Shown here one piece after another: positions 45,901 to 60,900 of a stretch of DNA of 64,000 nt (its first letter is position 1; every line of letters begins with the position of its first letter). The position numbers were made by a program, and so were the translations under genes. The stretch lies in assembly GCA_018881555.1 (NCBI GenBank), contig JACAXG010000252.1, positions 310,001 to 374,000 on the forward strand, written 5' to 3'. The notes below the pieces were generated by a model. The model searched no databases and was not told the origin of the DNA. It saw nothing but the letters and a program-made list of their open reading frames with translations. Source of the stretch: Amblyornis subalaris. Lineage: Eukaryota > Chordata > Aves > Passeriformes > Ptilonorhynchidae.

Positions 45901-48900
45901 TATTTGTTGTATTTGGTATATAGGTCCCACCCACCGTCCTGACAATTTACAGACACATGGAAAGATATTCAGCCTCCTGAAATTCCCTTTGTGCAATCGA
46001 ACTCTCACATCTGGCTTCATCCTGACATGTTCTGAAAAGGCTTTATTTGCTGCTGACACCCCCATGTCAAACAGCAGGGAAGTGACTCATGGGAAAAATA
46101 AAGCACTTGGGGATCTTTTGGGTTAAGAGGACATAGGAAGCTATGAACACCATAAGTGGTGTTTCTGAATAAACTCTGGAAAGGCTAAATGGAGGTGTTT
46201 GCTCTGGTTTCCCAGACTGCAGAAGGGGTCTTTCTGACTGTAGAAGGCTTCTACTACAAAAGAAATCATCGAGACTCTCAGAAGACGCTGCACACATTGG
46301 GGCAGTGTAGTCAGTGACAAAGACGGTACCAAAGCCTGGCGATGCTACTAAACAAAAGACAAATGAGGTAGNTAAACACTCCAAAGTGAAACCTTTGGAA
46401 GAAATGTTTGAAGCACAGAGCAGAGAAGTGTCCCAAATGACACTTGTTTTGTTTCTCATCTCAAGTGCTCACAGCCTAGGTGAGTTAAAAGAGGTGTGTG
46501 TTCACTGGCTTTAGAGCCACCTCTGGAAAAGAAACAGCCCAGCTACCGAAGAGCCACTCAACCTCTGTGAACGGGCTGGGGAAGCTGCTGAAAACACCTT
46601 TGCTTATTATGGCCGATCAGTTCAAACAAGCCCTCTTTCCAGAGNTCCCATATCTAAAAAATATAGCCAAAAGGAAAAAAGATTGTTGACTGGTTCTTAA
46701 AGGCATGCTGCCTTCTTGTGTAACACCTGGGTCTGACTGCTCCAGAAGCAGCCAGGGAGAGCTGGGTGTCCAATGGAATCGCAGAAGAAACAGGGAGCTT
46801 GTTTAAAACAAGATACTTTGGTGGCCTAATGGCAGTGGCACNGGCTTGATAAGGGAAGAACAGTCATTATATGTGGCAAAGTAAAGAACACCAACCTCCA
46901 AGAAAGAATCCACCATTTCGTGATACTTCCAGTTTGAGACAGGCAACAAGAGGAAACACTTGTGTGTTAAAATTTACAGTTAATGAAAAGAGTGTCAGCT
47001 CTGTCGCACACCCTGTACTGGCTGTTTGAAATACTCTACTTGATTTGAAACCTCCCCACTCTCCCGACTTCTAGGCTGGAAAATGGGGGCAGCCAATTCT
47101 GCTAGCCCAGAAAACATCCATTTGGAAGAACTTGTAGAGTTTGCAACTGGAGTCGAGACATTTTCTCAGTCACAGAGCCCAGGTGCTGATTTAAGTGGAA
47201 CTTAGAGACATGCTCACAATAATAGAAGTGGTGCTTAACCAGCTATTTACATGGTTTGCAAACACAGATGGCACCTGTGTCTTAAGGGAAAGAGCATTGC
47301 CAACTGTTGCAGACAATAACAGGGGGGAGTTTGCTAAGTCCTAAGGATTCCAGGATTTGAAACTAACGAAACTGTCCTGAAAATGAAAAGTATCTTCCAT
47401 TCTCGTCTTTGAAATCAAACTGCCTTTAAGCAATGAGGCCCTCACACAGATTCCATGTAGAGCTGAGACTGCTCCAGTTGCCAAAATGTGTAATTTTTNT
47501 TTCAATTTCCTCCAAGGAAGTCGGAGGGAGGGAAGGCCTCTTGGCTGCTCGAAGTGCTATAGGGATTGTATGGTGCACCATGAGAGAGGCAATGCATAGG
47601 AAACCAGTGCAGGAGGCATGCTCTGTGGTTTCTTGGGAATGGCAGAGGCAGAAGCTAGTGCAGGTACCCAAGGATGCAGTAAGGATGAGAGGGATGAGAT
47701 TCCATGAATAGCAGTGGAGGTAAACCACGGGGGCAGGTGAATGTGTGGAGTGGGACACACACAGGCAACCAAGGCAGAGCAAAGAGAATTTGTCATATGG
47801 GGAAGAGATGGGATAGGCAAATTGGAACAAAGAGGCAACTAGATCTAAGAGAACTTCTCAGCAGAGAGGGGAAGATGAGGGGGTTCTGCATGTGAAGTCT
47901 ACCAGCAGCTTGGGGCTATAGCCAGCTGCTGCTGTTCTTGCATCCAGATCCAGATTTAAACACAAGCTGGGTGGCAGCTGCTGAGCAANGTCTCTGCTTA
48001 CAGAGCAATTGCAAGATACCAGAGGAGAACATCAGCTGCCTTATCTCAGTCCAGCCTGGAGGCCACTGTCCAAGTACAGCTTCTTCATCCTGGGCAGGGG
48101 AAGTGTCAGCTGCCATTTAGTCCAGCAAATACAACTTTTGAACAAGTTTGTCCCCTTCAGAACAACAGCCCTGCAGCAGTCTTGACCACCACAATGCCCA
48201 GGTTCAGACAGACAACAAAGAGAAGGAGTGGTAGAACAAGAGCAATGTCATCATGAAGAGGTAGCATAACAATGGGGTTATATCACCCATATGGCTCTTT
48301 TACAGGGCATTTCTATCTTACTTTCTGTCATCACTGTAACAAAAGAGACCTTAAATTGTGAAAGAGGTGATACACCATAACGCTTCCACATGCCTGCCCC
48401 TCAACAGTAGTAAAAAAGAATGGGAATGGTAGATAAGGTCAGGCTCACACCTGGGACTTGGTCAACATGGGTGTATCAAGAGGATGCTCCCAATGCAAAC
48501 TGGCATCTGCAGAATTGCACCTGTGTCAGCGTAACTTACTTTCAGTCAACCCCCTCCCACCAAAACTTTCTCCACTGAAAGTGAATGCGTGCTGGCATAA
48601 CCACATTTACCCAAAGCTAGCTTAACCCAAGCATTTACAGTAACATTTTCACAGAAATCATATCTCATTAGCTCCTTCCTGNGGGAAGGAGACTGAGGAG
48701 AGAGTCACAAATTGAAACATCTCCCGTTCTGCATAGAAAGAAAGTGAAAGGAGCCAAGAGGCCAAGGTATAAAAAGATGGCTTTTGTATGTATATACAAG
48801 TGACAAACATTTGCTCACTGAAGTAGATCATGAGATCCTAGCAACCGCTACGTGTTCTTATGCTAATGATCTCTGTGAGGGAGTGGCAAATGCTTCTTTC

Positions 48901-51900
48901 CAATTTGGATTCTGAGGAGAACAAGTGCTATGTACAATGGGAAGTAAAAGAAGAATATCTCCCTTAGGATGCAAACCCTGTTCTTGGACCCTTCTGATGA
49001 ACACAATTTGCCTAAGAGTCTGATGCTGAAAGGGAATTTTATTTCACTAGTACTGATTCACACTGGCTTATTCCAGCTGAAGAATTTCAAAAACCCCTAT
49101 CAAACATAAAAGGACAAATAACTAGGGCAACTTACTTTTCAGCCCACAGCCCCATGATCAATTTTCATGTCAACAGCCTTCCNTCAGTTGTTTTTTTTGC
49201 CAACTGATTTTGGACATATTTACATTTATAATTGCAGTCATTATAAAGTAAACACAATCAATAAATGCAATATAAATGTAATCTACGTAAGTTTTTTTAG
49301 AATTGCACTGCAACTAGTTTCAATGTTAATTTATTACATTTCCATATATATAAAAAAGCTCTTTTCACATTTCTTTAATTTGCCAACTATTCCTCAACAA
49401 TATGTGGATTCCATAGTAATTAATACAGCATTAGATGAAAATGTTAGAAAAAACTTTTAAATTGACTATTTTTAATACTCTTTGCATAATACTTTAACAT
49501 CAGAATTCCAGCCATTAGCACCAATTAATTTGTTCAGAATTAAATTGTAAAAGACATATTGATCATAAAATAAGACTTTCCATAAAACCCAAGTGACAGC
49601 AACATGTCCAATTACTCTGATATAGAGCCCAAATTTGATGGTTTAACAGGATTGGTTTAGAAACCAATATCCCACCTTACAGAGACTGAACAGCAAAGAA
49701 TTCAGTGTCTTTTAATAATGTATTTCAATGGTTTACCACATACCTATGTCTTTAAAATGAGCATCTTGCTTCTAGGTTTACCTTTACTACTTTATCTTCC
49801 AGCACTTAGACTCATATCTTTGCCTGGCAGGTTAAAACCCCTCTTGCTCTATTCAGGCAGGGACACCTAACAGCAATCATGCCACTTTTTAGTTTTGTAT
49901 TTAATGACAGACTGCATCTCTTCCATCTTATTATACAAGGCAGGTTTTACAGAATCAAGCATTCTTGTATCACTTCTCTTTTAGGTTTTGAAAATCTTTT
50001 ACAAAAATATCCATACAAGATTTGGATATGATGTCTGGTAGTGATCTCACCACTACCAAAGATCTCCCTCTGCTCACATCTTCCATTTTCCTGCTCATAC
50101 ACCAAAAAGAATGTATTTATTCTTTTCTGCTGTAGCAGCATAATGAGAACTTAGATGCAGCTAATTACTTCACCTAACTCTCACCTCATTTTGGGAGACA
50201 GCACCTCCCAGGGCACAGTTTCTCTCATTCTGTACATGTGACTTACATTCTTCATACTCCAAACATGACCTTGTTCCTGGGTGAATGCAATCATTACTCT
50301 GAATGCAAGCAATTTATCAAGCAATTCAGATCCTTCTGCAGAGCCAGTCTGTCAGCAGTGTTTTGTCAAACCACCCACCTTCTGTCACTGCAAACTTTTT
50401 CCTCAGTGATTTCTTTGTTCTTCTTGACAGCCACTAAAGGCATGGAATAGTGCTGAGCTAAGGGCAGGAGATCAGAGTCCTACTGATGAGAAACAGCCCC
50501 TCTTGTAAGAGATAGCAATATATAAACATATTTTGTTTGTCTAGTTGGCTTCCAATTTATTAATAATTTTAACTCGAAGAAAGTCCTACTGAAGTCTATA
50601 TAAATCAACCATCTTTTTAAATCAGCTTTTTGAACTTAGAAGAGCAGTATCAAATTTATGTGAGTAGCATTATGATGAGTAGCATTAGATAGATTACTGA
50701 CCTTTGAAATTATGTATGGAGCTACTTATTGCCTAATCACTGTTTTTGCCTGAACAAAAGGCTTAGAGTTTATAAATACCCAGCCATCCTGTTTGTTCCC
50801 TTTTCTGACTGGCAGAACTAAAAATTGTTTTATTTTTCTTTAAAAATAGAACAAGAGTAATTTTAATTCCTAAAATTGACCTTGAAAAGTGAACATCAGT
50901 GTTTTGGCGGCTATGAACAAAAATTATTAAGAATTACTGATTTTAAGTCTACTGCTTTCACAAATTCCATTTTCTCTGGAATCTGTTGTTCCANTAAAGT
51001 CGCTACTGAAGATGGAAAAAAATAACATCAGAACAGAGTCTACTTAAGGAAATCATCCCTTCTCATGTCACTTTGAGAAGAGCAAAGCCTTGCTCTTTCT
51101 GGTATCTGTGCTTGACAAGAGAACTGCCAAACAGGATTAGGCTACTGGTTAATTCAGCCCAAGTATTTTTGGCAATGCCCAGTCCCTTTTAAACGAATGA
51201 AGCTCATGAACAAATTGCAGATAAAATTTTTGTCTGAACAGTAAGTTGTCCTGTTCACACATGTTCTTGGGGCAAATCTAAAGAAACTGATGTCACCGAT
51301 TCAAGAATGACTGTGGGAAGAGGCTGGTCATACCTGTGCCGAGTCTTCCATTTCCATCCCTGCACCCCCTAAGATGCTCTGTCAGCATGTCAGCCTGCCT
51401 GATCATGTCCTACAGCTTGGAGACACACTGGGCCACGTCCTAGGAACTCCAGAAAGCACCACCCACCCCATCAGGGGCTGCACTATCTGGTCTTGCTTAT
51501 GGGAGGGTGAATCTAATATTAAGGGAGACTCAGGCAGGGTAGATATACTTACAGAAAGCACTGCTTGGGAGGAATTGCTCATGGTAAGCCCACTGGAAAC
51601 ACCCAACCTATGCAGTAATACCTCCATGTCACAACCTTCTTCCAACACCCACACTTACCCCAACCCATTTTCACATCTGCCTGAGCTGTCTGCATGTTTT
51701 CTCGTCTGTATCCTGTGTTTATATATTTTCTGGACAGTATTTTACCTTGGTCTTGCACTTCCCTAGAGCCCTGAGCACCAGCAATGACCTCTTCTTCTTT
51801 AACCTTAACATTCATACTGCCTTTTCTCCCAGAAGATTAGACAAAAGGCTCATGNCAATAGAAGACAGTTTCTACATTCACTTAGCTACAGAAAGTCTTC

Positions 51901-54900
51901 ATACAGTCTGGTGTTTTGCACTGCAGCTCCACTGAGAAGGGCAATATATTTCTGCAAACACAGGAAACAAGGATACTTATGATAATGTNAATTAACTTTG
52001 ATCTCCCTTTTCCTATGAGATTCAAGTCAGTTTTAGGGAAGGGCTTCGGGGGCTCTGTATACCAGGAGCTGAGGCCACTTTATTTCTCAAATGAGATCTG
52101 TTATCACAGGCATTTCCAAGCAAGGCCAAGAAGCAGGACTGCTCTGCCATTGAAAAGCTGCAGGTGCCTGAAATTTCTGGAATTTAAAAACAGCGTAATA
52201 TACAGCTGGATCAGTAAGAAAATCTTTGCTATCCAACTTGACAGTCAGTGCCTCTGAGGGAAGGTAGGAAAATTTGGAGCAGCTTAGGAGTGGAGAGCAG
52301 ACAAACAGTTCCACTGTCATATAACAGGGGCAAAGCCAGAGAGACAGAAATATGTGGTCACTGTATGGAAACCAAACTGCAACAAAAGCAAAGGGATTTC
52401 CAAAGCCAAAGCAACAAAGAGATACATGATTGTAACTCCACAAGAGGGACAAACCTGAGGTCCTGCCTCAGGTGAGCTTTGAGTGGGAGTCTGCCTATAT
52501 CTAGATGGAGTAAAACTGCCTACAGATTCGGCCCAGTGTAAGATACCAACAGAGATGCTTGAAACCGGTTTGCTGAGGAAGGTAACACTTGCTGATACCT
52601 CCACAGTCTCTCCATTCCAGTCATAACTTGACAATGCTTGTTGCTTGATTGCATGTGTTCAGTGAGGCAGCCCTGCACTTCCTACCCCGAGGCCGCAGGA
52701 NGCGTGAGCGAGTTTTTCAGATGAGCCCTGGCATCCACCTCTTTCACACACCACACGTTCACCATCTGCGTTCTCATCTTCGGCCTCGCTGCCGCCCCTC
52801 GCTCAGGCTGCTGGGAGGTTTAGAAAGGCAGATGTTTTCAGTCTCTGTGGGGTCTGGTTGCAGGGGCTTTGGAAGTTACAGTACCTTAGGCCAGTGTTGT
52901 CTGGGATTCAATATTGCATTAAGTGGTGACACATTGTGGGCGGGTGGGATCTATTATTGCATTATGGAGGCTGCTGCTTCCCTGAACAGGCTATGTTTTG
53001 TGTGTGAAGCGGGCCCACACCTGCTGTAGCTGGGACCTGGAAATGCGGAGGACGGAAGGCATGAGTCTGTGGTTTCCTGCCGTGAGGGGCATGTGCCTGC
53101 GGTGGGGCATGCGCACGGGGCTGCTCTCCGCCGAACGGCTGCGCTGTATGAAAGTGCCACCAACGTGAGGGTAGTGTTCTGTCTCCAGGGTTGAGGAGGA
53201 GAAAACGGAGGACGCCAGTCTTCTCAGGGGGCTGTACCTCGGGAGGGAGTGCTGAGAAGGCCTGTCCTCCTCCAACTGAAAAAGACCAAGAAGAGTGGAG
53301 GAAAAGGTGTCAGGCAAAGACTTGACTCGCCCCTGGTTTGTGATGCGCATGCTGCGGACATCTTCGCCGGCGGATGAAAAATGCTTTTGCTCTACACGGG
53401 GCCTTACTTACTGCTCTATGGCTATCAGTTCCCAGGGATGCTACAGGCACCATGGAAGCCTGTCATTACATGGGGCCTGCCATGCTCTCCCCAGCCACAC
53501 ATGGACTAGAGTGACACCAGCAGTGCCAGGCTCTGCTACTCTCTCCCCTCCTCTGGCTCTTCAGGCCACATGCCTCACCTCTCTGTTCCACTGGCAGTGC
53601 TCATCTTGGCATGTCATTAGGCTATTCATACATCTTGCATACAGGTAACAGTTAAACTCTCAACACATTTGGAAACCACATGTATGATAAAAGGTGAAAC
53701 AGCTGGTGCTAAAATGATTATGTGTATTTAAAAGTGAGGGATTCTCAGGGGCTCTTTCAATGAGTCTTATTAAAACTCGCTCCAGGGATTTGAAAAGGCA
53801 AGTTTGGGGGCCGTTAGTAGACTTCTCACACTTACTGACCTTCTGATACTCTTTTATACTGAGTACCTGCAGGGGGAGTGTTAATGCTTCCAGCTTTGGT
53901 AAGCACAGGACAAACAGCAGCTGGAAAGGTAGGCAGAGTATAATTCTCCTTTCAGTGAGAAATTCAAAACACAGAGCCATGGGAGGACATGAGGAGAAGA
54001 TGCACTCTTAGGTCCCTTTTTTGCTTCAGTGATCCTGGGATAGCCAGGAGAGGGAGGAAGTATACCCACTGAGGACAGTTTGTGTCAGGATGAGATTGCA
54101 GTCCCTACCTTCCCTTTACGCACTGAATGGAAGAAAGAGGCATTACGGGAATGGCTTCAGATCGTTCACCCTGAAAGTGCTAAGCCCTTACTTCCCTTTC
54201 TACCTCTTCTATGAAACTAGCACTTTCACATGGGTCAGCAATCTCAATTTCCAGAACAAGACCTTTATTCCTGGAATCACATTTTTCCTTTCAAATGCAT
54301 TCCCTTCCTTGTGCTGCATTTCTTTTCAGGAAGTCTCTCTGCAGGTGAAATGTGGAAAGGTGATATTGGATTTTCTTTAAGCTAAAACTGCTCTCCTTAC
54401 CTTACTGGAGATGTTGCCCTTACACTAGAAAAAGAGCTGAATGTCATCCAGTGTCATCTCCTTCCTGTCACCTTCAATATCTTTGCAGTGCTTTGAGGCA
54501 AGTATCTTATCTTCATAAGCACCTGAGAGCTACTCGTTCGTGGTTGGCATTAAATGTGAAAAGCAATTATTCACAGTCCTAAATGTACTGCATGTCACTG
54601 CATAGATCAGAGTCTCAGATAATAATAANGTAATGCTGTCATACAGGGTACTTGAGAGACACAAATAAAATCTAGACAGCAGCTCTAATTTCTCATAAAG
54701 ACAACCATCTCTTCTTTGTANAGATAGTGGAGAAATTCAGCCCTGGGTGTACTGTTTGCAAGCTGCACAACTAAGCATACTGGAATTTTTACTGCTAATT
54801 TTTGCTCCATGTTTGGGTTCAGCATATTGTATGATTTCCAAGCATATTGTATGATCTTCCCAACATGGTAAAGACTTCTCAGATCAAAAAGGATCACTCC

Positions 54901-57900
54901 AGCTACTCAGATAGACCTTCTCTACAGCGCAGGACCAAGGACCTCACCCAGGCTATGAAGGAGCAATTACAACACCCCACCAGCAAGTGCCCTTTGGTAT
55001 TGCTGCCTCCAGGATGAAGCTGAGCTTACAGACATGCCACCTTTTTTCACTGATGCTCTAATGCTTAAATTACTCAGTCAATGCTGAAGGTGCTGTCCTC
55101 CTTTATCTCTTTGCAGCCATCAGGCTGGACCACCTTCCATCAGGCCCATTCTGCTCTGTTTGGACAGGATCAGTACGACACCTTGTATGTGAAGTCCCAG
55201 GAAAATGAGATGTTGATAGAACTCAATATATTTTACAGATACAAAATGTAATGAGGAATGTCTACTGAGATTAAGGTTTTGATTGCTATTACCTGATAGA
55301 TAGATAGATAGATAGATAGATAGACAGACAGATAGAAAGAGCATATGTGAACATCTACTATCACCCTTTTGCTGATCCTTTATTCCTAACACATGGATGG
55401 ACAGGGACCCTGAATTTAAAGCAAGTAAGAGGCCAACTCTACATTCATCCTTCTCCATCAGCTAACAAGCTCCTCTTCTCATGTGGAAGGAAGGCAGAGG
55501 AGCTGACTGTCAACAAATCACATCATCTACAACAGGCATCAAACGCAGCTCAGTAGGAATTACACTGAGTGAGGAGCAGTGAGCCTCCCCCTCCTCTGCC
55601 AATGCCTATTTCTCACCACTGAAATGGTCCCCTCAGAGCAGCCCAGAGAGGATGCTGCAGAAGGGAAAGGAAACCAAGACAGACAGCACCTTTTCACCTG
55701 CTNCCCTCTCAGACTCAAGACATGGACAATTTTAAGCAAGTCCACTTGTGGCATTCTCCTGGCTGTGGGAGAAAAGAGGCCTAAGATAGNATCAAGCAAG
55801 ATGATTTTGAAGAGTGATTATTCTAACTACACAGCTGAGTTGGTGAGGAAAAATATACCNATGCCTCTTCACATTGGGACCTTTTCTAACAGATGAACTC
55901 TTGGCTCTGGGAGATAGGACTGTAAGAGACAGACTAAGGAAAATGCTCTCTGAACTCTGCAGGATATATTCAAGGATAGGTAAAGCAGAGTTAATATCAT
56001 CTCCCACTTTCATTTTTCACTTCTCTTGTGGTTTTTTAGATGTGACATCATTTGGACAGGCATGTTTTAGGCAGGCAAATCCCAAAACATTTTGTACAAT
56101 GCCAACTNCACTAGCAGCAGGGAAGACTGAGTCAAGAAATACCTATGAGCACAGACCTATAGTCAGAATTAATTTCTAAAACTCATACATGTATGAACAC
56201 TTGTAATTCTTTTCAGTGCAGAAGGCAGCAGTAAATTGCCATCTCTGCCAAGTATCAATGAATTTATTCAGCATACTTAAGAACTTGACAGATTTTTAAA
56301 TTATATTGCAAGGTGTGGATTTAAATTATTTCCAACAATACCAGCAACCCTACGTCAGGATTAATATGTAAAGAGAAGTGCAGGTTCAATCTTTTCTTCC
56401 AGTCATTATCTATCGCTATAGCTTTATCTGCGCACTAGTGCATAAAAATAAGCAGAATCTTATTAGGACATTCCTGAAATGCATACATTAAAGCAAACCC
56501 TTAGAGCTCTGTTAAACAGATGTATTGAGTAGTCCACAGAGAAAAGGGCTTGAATAGGACACAGTTTCATGACAGACCTGTTCTCCCTCTATACCAGGTC
56601 TTCCCATGAGATCTATGCTCCACTGCAGCCATTTTCTTGTCATCTGAAACTGGGAGACATCTGTGAGAATATTTGGGTCAGAAATTCCTCCAGGCTATTC
56701 AGAGCCTCCTCTGTACTTGACTTTCATCACAGCAGCATCTGATCATTCTGTGCTCCCTCTTACACCCACAGAGTTTTCACAAGGACAGCACCATCTCTCA
56801 CATTTATGCTACAATATCTGTGTTCCAAAAGACTGATATATTTGAAGAAACATCTGAGCTCTAAATGAGGATAACTCAGNGAACTAAAGGCTGGTCTGCC
56901 TGGAAAGGACAGAACAAATCCTCCTGGAAGCCTCTTCCAAACATATGAAGGACGAGAAGGTGCAGTCAATATGGATATATGAAGGGGAAATCACATCTGA
57001 TGAAGCCAAGAGCTTTCTGTGATGAGATGACTGGGTAGGAGGTTGTTGATCTTGACTTTAGTAAGGTTTCCGACACTGTCTCCCATAACATCTTCATAGA
57101 CAAAATTATGAAATATGGGCTAGATGAGTAGACAGTGAATTGGACTGAAAACTAGGTGGTCTCCTGGTCATGCAACATCATGTTCAGAGAAAAAAAGTCC
57201 AGTCATTAGTGGTGTAGCCAGGGGCTGATAATGCAGCCACTACTATTTAACAACTTAAATTAGTGACCTGGATGATGGGACAGAGCATATCTTCAGCAGA
57301 TTCACAGATGACACAATACTGGGAGGAGTGGCTGACACACCAGAGGGTTGTGCTGACATTCAGAGGTGCCTGGATAGGCTGGTAAAAAAGGGAAAAAAGG
57401 AATTTCACTAAGTTCACCACAGGGAAGTGCAAAGTCCTGCATGTGGGGAGGAACAGAACATGCTGGGGGCCACCTGTTTGGGAAGCAGTTTGAGAGAGAA
57501 GTACCTGGAGGTCCTGGTGGACTCTAAGCTGAACACAAGCCAGTAAAGTGCCTTTGTGGAAAAAAGGGCCAACAGCCCCCTCAGGATGCCTCAGGAGTGC
57601 TGCCAGCAGGCTGAGGGAGATGGTCCTTCCCCTTTGCTCAGCANTGGTGAGACACACCTGGAATGCTGTGTTCCAGTTCTGAAGCTGCCCAGTACAAGAG
57701 AGACATAGACACAGTCCAGCAAAGGGTCACAAAGATGATGAAGGGACTGGAAGACCTTTCATTTGAGAAAAGGCTGAGAGAGCTGGGACTGTTTAGTCTG
57801 GAGAAGAGAAGGCTCAGGGGAATTCTTATCAACATTTATAAATACCTGCTGGGAAGATGGATCCAGACTCTTCTTAGTGACGTCCAGTGAAAGTAAAAGA

Positions 57901-60900
57901 AGAAATGGACAGAAATTGAAATANAGGAAATTCCATTTAAATGCAAGAAAAAGTTTTTTACTGTAACAGTGATTGAACACTGGAACAGGTTGCCCAGAGA
58001 GGTTGTGGAGTCTCCATCCTCAGAGATATTTTGACTGGACACTGTCCTGAGGAACCTGCTCTAGGTGACCCATCTTGGAGCAGGGGGTAGAACTAGATGA
58101 TCTCTAGAGGTCCCTTCCAACCTCAGGTGTGCTGTGGTTCTATGACAATCCAGAAATCACTGTCTTTCTGCCAGTTACAAGTGACAGCTCATATACTGTC
58201 AGAGCCAGAGAATGGAGAAACAGAAGAAAGCATTAGAGCAGGGATTCCCCATTTGCTTTCAGTTAGTACTNTACTGACACCAAGGGATGATCACCAGTTT
58301 TTGGGACACCACAATGAGGTCACAAACGGGTACAACAAAGCTTATGACTTCAGTCATGGTAGTTTTGCATTTAGTGAAATTTCTACCTATCTTAAAGGCT
58401 CAGTTCATATTCAAAGATATGGAAGATTTACTCACCCAAACACCCACACAACTTAATCACAGTTTTAATCAAACCCAGAGAAGCGCAAGCCTGAGCTACA
58501 GGAAATACCTGTCATTGCTAGTGAGGCCTTCTATATTTTCACTAGTTAAGTCCTTGGTCAACTTTTTATTAGTGTCCCAGCCATCTTGTCCCTCTGTAAT
58601 TGCCGTACCTAAGGAAAACAGGCTTCTACTTTCTTTTAGGCACCAAGTCCCTATGAGAGTTAGTAGTTGGTTTTGTGACAGCAAATGGAAAAACATGAGT
58701 ATCACTGCACATCTGTGTGTATAGAGGCAACAGAAGGATCCAGACATCAAAGGAAGAACAACTAAATCCCAGTCAGCCAAAGAAGTCCAGTGTTGGTCTG
58801 TATGTACAAAGCTAGGCCGAGGAGTAAATAGAGGGTATTTCAGAACATAGGAACAAAAAAATGCAGTTTGCTGGAGAACAAAGGCTGCCTAATACATGAG
58901 CAGTAATCACCCACAATCCCATTCATTTACCTTTTCTGCCTGCTTTTTAAATACAGCAGTGACAAGCAGTCTTTGTACTGCATGATGCCCAACTCCCCCA
59001 GCCATTTCACAGAGGGGTGGATGTGCTGTGGCCAAGAAGGCCTCTCCAGCCTTCTTTAGCCACACTAAATATGTCAGAGAAGTGTCCCTGCTGTTTTTTA
59101 CAGCTGGTTCTTATCAGTTGGCTCTTATCACATTCATTTCATCTTGCAGATCTTGCACTGACCAACCCCAAAAGTGTACAGACACAGTAAATACAGACAT
59201 AGACCCTTCCAACTCTGCCATTCTTGCCTTATGCAATTTCCAGATATNTGGGGCATTCAACATATGGGCTTTATACAGCAAACACCTCCACCTAGCAACC
59301 TTGCAACTGGAATGCAGTCTCCAAGAGAAGCATGTACTGCTTCTATTCCATGCTCAGCAAGACAGTCTCACAACTGCCTGCTGTCAGCATTTCTNTCTTC
59401 CCTGTAAATGCTGCAGCCTCAAACACCTTAGCAAGAAACACCTTGCCTGGCAGGCAAAGATTTGCTATGATTCCTTTTNCATAGATTCTTGCTTCAGTCA
59501 TGGTTTTTTTCTTGTACCTCTCAGGGATCCAGAGAAGAGAAGAATCTGGGCAAGACCTGAACAGAAGGATGTTCTTTTAACATGTTCCAGTCCAGTAAAC
59601 ACTTCTTTGGAGAATAAGCTCAAGAGGGAAGGGGAAATGAAATTACCATCTTCCAGACAGGAACAAGCAGACTGCACAAACATCTGTCATATGAGGGTAT
59701 CACTGTGTACATGACCCCAAACTTGCCTGCTCTTTGCTGTACTTATGGATCCCATGTGCATGAGAGATCTTCATTAACATACAAATACAAAAAGCTCTTA
59801 GGAGAGCAATTTGATTGTCTCTTGCACTGAACACTCTGGGACAGCCTTCTGAGAAATGAAGATTAGATATGACAGGAACTCTGAGCCTAGTGTATCATAT
59901 TTTTCCAGATAATCTAATAAATTATCTCCCACTAAAAACTGAACTGCTTTATGGCATCAGGGGAAAAAAGCAAAACTGAAAGAAAAAAGCCCTCTACAAC
60001 TATATGGAAAAAACACAGTAGGTAAAGAACATTCCTGTGAGTAAATACATGGTAACAGCAATGCCTCTCACTGAAGTAAGGTTGATGGGATGTGTGTGCT
60101 GGCTACTCTGAGCTTTTTATTATTATTTTATTATTTTTATTTAAATTTTAGAAGAAAGTTTAAATTCAGGGAGTTATTTTATGATTTGCATTGCTGTGGG
60201 CCCATGCAGTGCTGATGTGTGATTAGATGAGAGGGCATTCTCTTGCCATACACTGCTGTTGCTGCTGAGAAACTATGTGGAGAAGATTTGCAAGCAACAC
60301 CTCCGTACAACTAAGGAGTTATCGACAAAACACTGTGGGAGAGCATAAAAGAACTGACTAGAGATAACCACAATCACATCTGTGCTCTCCTCTTGCCCCT
60401 GTACCAAAATGGCTGAAAGACCTTCATAACAGTGTGTCCTTAGAAGGACATCACTGGCTATAGGGAGCACTTCTGAGGTGTTTACAACATTTGCAAGCAC
60501 TGTCAGAAGAGTTTTACAAGAGCATCCATGCTTGGAATCAAAGACTTCTCCAGCAAAGCTGAAGTTTCCTAAGATGATGCTATGCTAGGCAACAAGGTAC
60601 AGACTCAGGGATCTTACCTGTCTCTGAGGACCAGTAGGTTCAGATTCTCGTCTCCTTTGTCGGAGAGCTGGTGCTGAATGTAAGGGGGAGTGGGCTGGAC
60701 TTCCTGTCTGCTGTTCATGTCTACTGTCAGATACTGTTTGAGAAGGTCCTTCATGTCTATGGGAACTGTCCTCCTCAGTCACAGGCTGCATACCCCGGCT
60801 TCGCCCATCATGAGTCTTCGGCCTGACTGCAGCATCTGCCCCCAGGCGCCTCCTCTCTTCACCGTCTTCAATAGGCCTTAGTTCCTCAGGCTCCTCATCC

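Noticed and set aside
57247..57657. Minus-strand 136-codon frame near 57.4 kb
   Set aside because: It is the antisense of the CR1 reverse-transcriptase remnant.
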